7,192 bases of DNA. Origin: Zeimonas sp035303885 (GTDB lineage: Bacteria > Pseudomonadota > Gammaproteobacteria > Burkholderiales > Burkholderiaceae_E). The DNA lies in NCBI GenBank assembly GCA_035303885.1, contig DATGRE010000103.1, positions 1 through 7,192 on the forward strand, written 5' to 3'. The translations under genes and the position numbers were made by a program. How positions within the stretch are numbered: position 1 is the first letter of the stretch; each line of letters begins with the position of its first letter. The notes under the pieces are model-generated. The model had not been told where the DNA came from. It did not search any database and saw only the letters and a list, made by a program, of their open reading frames with translations. This document shows, piece after piece, positions 6,054-7,192 of the stretch.

Positions 6054-6608
6054 ATGAACCCGAGAACGCTGTCCTCCCGAGTGGCCGCCGTCGGCGCCGC
6101 GCTCGCCTCGATCGTCGCACCGTCGACGGCACAGGCCGAGCTGAAGCCGGGCGACGCCGCACCGGTCTTCACCGCCCCCGCCGCGCTGGGCGGCGAGACC
6201 TTCGAATTCTCGCTCGCAAAGGCGCTGGCGAACGGTCCCGTCGTCGTCTATTTCTATCCGAAGGCGTTCACGAAGGGGTGCACGATCGAAGCCAATCGCT
6301 TCGCCGAGGCGCAGGACGAATATCGGGCGTTGGACGCGACGGTGATCGGCGTGTCCGGCGACGACATCGAGACGCTGAAGAAGTTCTCGGTCGAGGAATG
6401 CCGCAATCGCTTCGCGGTCGCCTCCGATGCCGACGGCCGCATCATGAAGGCATACGGAGCGGTGATGCCGCTGCTGTCGAGCTACGCGAAGCGGGTGTCT
6501 TACGTGGTGGATACGGACGGGCGCATCGCCTACGCGTATTCATCGATGAGCCCGGACGAGCACGTGCCGAACACGTTGCAGGCCTTGCGCGACCTGGCGA
6601 AGCGGTGA
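6054..6608 (+). CDS. Exported PrxQ/BCP-type peroxiredoxin
   Basis: This 184-residue thioredoxin-fold peroxidase would reduce hydrogen peroxide and organic hydroperoxides, using thiols. Residues 1-28 form a signal peptide: R4/R9 basic region, hydrophobic AAVGAALASIVA, and an A26-Q-A28 cleavage site, so the mature protein acts in the periplasm. The active site is P69-K-A-F-T73-K-G-C76, matching the PxxxTxxC motif; R147 is a likely partner arginine. The second Cys that most BCP proteins carry five residues later is Asn81. The only other cysteine is C116, forty residues downstream in the alpha-3 region, similar to PrxQ enzymes (for example Xanthomonas campestris) whose resolving Cys is there. The start at 6054 is chosen because GGAGA (6042-6046) is well spaced and the signal peptide begins there; an upstream in-frame extension to 5892 is non-conserved. 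It is divergent from alkC. No clear terminator follows. Confidence 0.87.
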   Translation: MNPRTLSSRVAAVGAALASIVAPSTAQAELKPGDAAPVFTAPAALGGETFEFSLAKALANGPVVVYFYPKAFTKGCTIEANRFAEAQDEYRALDATVIGVSGDDIETLKKFSVEECRNRFAVASDADGRIMKAYGAVMPLLSSYAKRVSYVVDTDGRIAYAYSSMSPDEHVPNTLQALRDLAKR

Positions 6609-6743
6609 CGTTTCCGGCCGGGCGCACGGACGGGCGTAACGGAGGGCGAGGCCCGCTCGTGGATGCGGGGATGTGAGGAAGCCGACGGGCGGCATCGCCG
6701 GGCGCAGGGGGAGAGGGAGCGGCGGCGGCAGCGAGGCGGCGGC

Positions 6744-6867
6744 GGCAGCCGTAACGGCGCAGCGCGGCAGCGGTAACGGCTGCGCCAGCGGCAACGCCAG
6801 CGGCAACGCCAGCGGCAGCGCCAGCGGCAGCACCAGCGGCAGCACCAGCGGCAGCGCTGGCCGCAAC
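6744..6867 (+). repeat. 12-bp minisatellite (GCCAGCGGCARC)n
   Basis: Six contiguous 12-bp units occupy 6784-6855: two GCCAGCGGCAAC, two GCCAGCGGCAGC, then two ACCAGCGGCAGC. Changes are shared by adjacent units, the pattern expected from stepwise duplication. Degenerate units flank the core: GGCAGCCGTAAC at 6744-6755, GGCAGCGGTAAC at 6766-6777, and GCTGGCCGCAAC at 6856-6867. Arrays like this often vary in copy number between strains. Although the unit is a multiple of three, no flanking sequence in any frame looks like protein. Confidence 0.85.
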
Positions 6868-6881
6868 GGGAAGGCACGCCA

Positions 6882-7034
6882 TTTTGTCCCGATTTTCGGC
6901 ACTTCGAGCCTGCGCTGCCGTCTGCGCGAGGCGTTTGTCCCGATTTGCGGGCCATCCGAACAGCGCTGGAACCGGCGCGGTCATTTTGTCCCGTCTGGCG
7001 GGACATTCTGGCCGCCGTACCTTCCGCTTCGACG
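6882..7034 (+). repeat. Three degenerate 51-bp tandem units with palindromic TGTCCCG-N5-CGGgaca cores
   Basis: Units start at 6882, 6933 and 6984, exactly 51 bp apart. Each begins with (T/G)TTTGTCCCG and has CGG five bases later. The cores are TGTCCCG-ATTTT-CGGCACT (6885-6903), TGTCCCG-ATTTG-CGGGCCA (6936-6954) and TGTCCCG-TCTGG-CGGGACA (6987-7005). The third is a perfect 7-bp inverted repeat. Units 1 and 2 also share GCGCT and GCGCG later in the unit, so the whole 51 bp appear to descend from a duplication. On the minus strand each core reads (C/T)CGGGACAAA, resembling the repeated transposase-binding sites in the ends of IS21- and Tn7-like elements; that identification is from memory and tentative. 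Confidence 0.65.
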
Positions 7035-7155
7035 AGAACGCGATCGACATCCGCGCGCCGCGCGGGCCGCGGGACACTGCGAGCGCATCAAGCCCTGCCC
7101 TGCTCCCTGGTTCCCGGTGCGCGCGGCGTTCGCCGTAATTCGAAGCGCTCATGCC

Positions 7156-7173
7156 CGTGGAATCGACTCCACG
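7156..7173. repeat. Perfect 6-bp hairpin near the right edge
   Basis: CGTGGA (7156-7161) and TCCACG (7168-7173) pair perfectly around the loop ATCGAC. It is followed by GAGCGAGAAC with no T-tract. It could be a leader structure or operator for a gene beginning beyond the window, or chance. Confidence 0.35.
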
Positions 7174-7192
7174 AGCGAGAACACTCCAAATG

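Larger units (their letters stand above)
6609..7192. other. Gene-poor repeat-bearing region at the right edge
   Basis: No convincing coding sequence occurs in these 584 nt. Several frames stay open because of high GC and because the 12-bp and 51-bp repeats are multiples of three, but their translations are low-complexity Arg, Ala/Gly or Ser/Gly runs. The region 6609-6743 is GC-rich with only a weak GGGC-GAG-GCCC hairpin and no T-tract. The repeats at 6744-6867 and 6882-7034 are listed separately. At 7035-7155 nothing is recognised. A hairpin is at 7156-7173. An ATG at 7190-7192 could begin a gene beyond the edge, but this cannot be judged. Confidence 0.65.

Noticed and set aside
4588..6057. 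Plus-strand open frame of about 489 codons antisense to alkC
   Set aside because: Composition-driven shadow; the minus strand carries a recognisable AlkC-like protein with a ribosome binding site.
5908..6162. N-terminal extension of alkC by 85 codons
   Set aside because: It would overlap the start of the peroxiredoxin gene on the opposite strand, has Arg/Cys/Ser-rich sequence without family similarity, and lacks a ribosome binding site at the upstream start.
6645..6665. Intrinsic terminator after the peroxiredoxin gene
   Set aside because: Only a 4-bp GGGC/GCCC stem with a 3-nt loop is present and no T-tract follows.
6882..7034. A short CRISPR array (repeat about 20 bp, period 51 bp)
   Set aside because: Only three units, the repeats diverge inside the core, the intervening sequences are partly similar to each other, and there is no cas gene or leader.
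6884..7138. Small plus-strand gene of 84 codons starting within the first 51-bp unit
   Set aside because: It consists largely of the translated 51-bp repeat, has no ribosome binding site and no recognisable fold.
6442..7152. Minus-strand open frame of 236 codons with Ala/Gly repeats and a recurring RDKM-like motif
   Set aside because: The 12-bp and 51-bp DNA repeats keep all frames open and create the peptide repeats. The frame also runs antisense into the peroxiredoxin gene and shows no independent sign of coding.

Overview
This is a GC-rich bacterial window with densely packed genes and strongly GC-biased third codon positions. The gene content and style suggest a proteobacterium, most likely a betaproteobacterium of the Burkholderiales or Rhodocyclales type. 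That placement is inferred from composition and recognised protein families, not from a marker gene. No rRNA, tRNA, CRISPR array or intact mobile element is visible.

Layout. Positions 1-5907 are read entirely on the minus strand, so the transcriptional order runs right to left. An AlkC-like DNA alkylation repair protein (5907 to 4726) comes first. After a 124-nt gap follows a tightly coupled four-gene set for a 2-oxoacid:acceptor oxidoreductase: gamma subunit (4601 to 4044), a fused flavin/NAD(P)/ferredoxin subunit (4047 to 2284), alpha subunit (2287 to 1064) and beta subunit (1041 to 148). The first two junctions are 4-nt ATGA stop/start overlaps. A HAD-superfamily hydrolase starts 11 nt after the beta subunit and runs off the left edge. 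On the plus strand, divergent from alkC, lies an exported PrxQ/BCP-type peroxiredoxin (6054-6608). The remaining 584 nt (6609-7192) have no convincing gene. They hold a 12-bp minisatellite and three degenerate 51-bp tandem units, each with a palindromic TGTCCCG-N5-CGGgaca core.

How the genes work together. The alpha and beta subunits form the thiamine diphosphate catalytic core, with a proximal [4Fe-4S] cluster in beta. Gamma completes the usual PorG/KorG fold. The fourth protein joins a GltD-type FAD and pyridine-nucleotide module to a C-terminal 8Fe ferredoxin. The enzyme therefore looks self-contained: 2-oxoacid + CoA giving acyl-CoA + CO2, with electrons passed through iron-sulfur clusters and FAD to or from NAD(P). 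The best known parallel is phenylglyoxylate:NAD+ oxidoreductase (PadEFGHI) of denitrifying Azoarcus, where ferredoxin and flavoprotein are separate subunits. The substrate cannot be read from the sequence.

Most interesting points: the fused redox subunit with a reduced N-terminal cysteine set; a candidate FNR/Anr-type site placed exactly 41.5 bp from a possible start point in front of the operon; and the 51-bp repeat block, which could be a relic of a transposon end.
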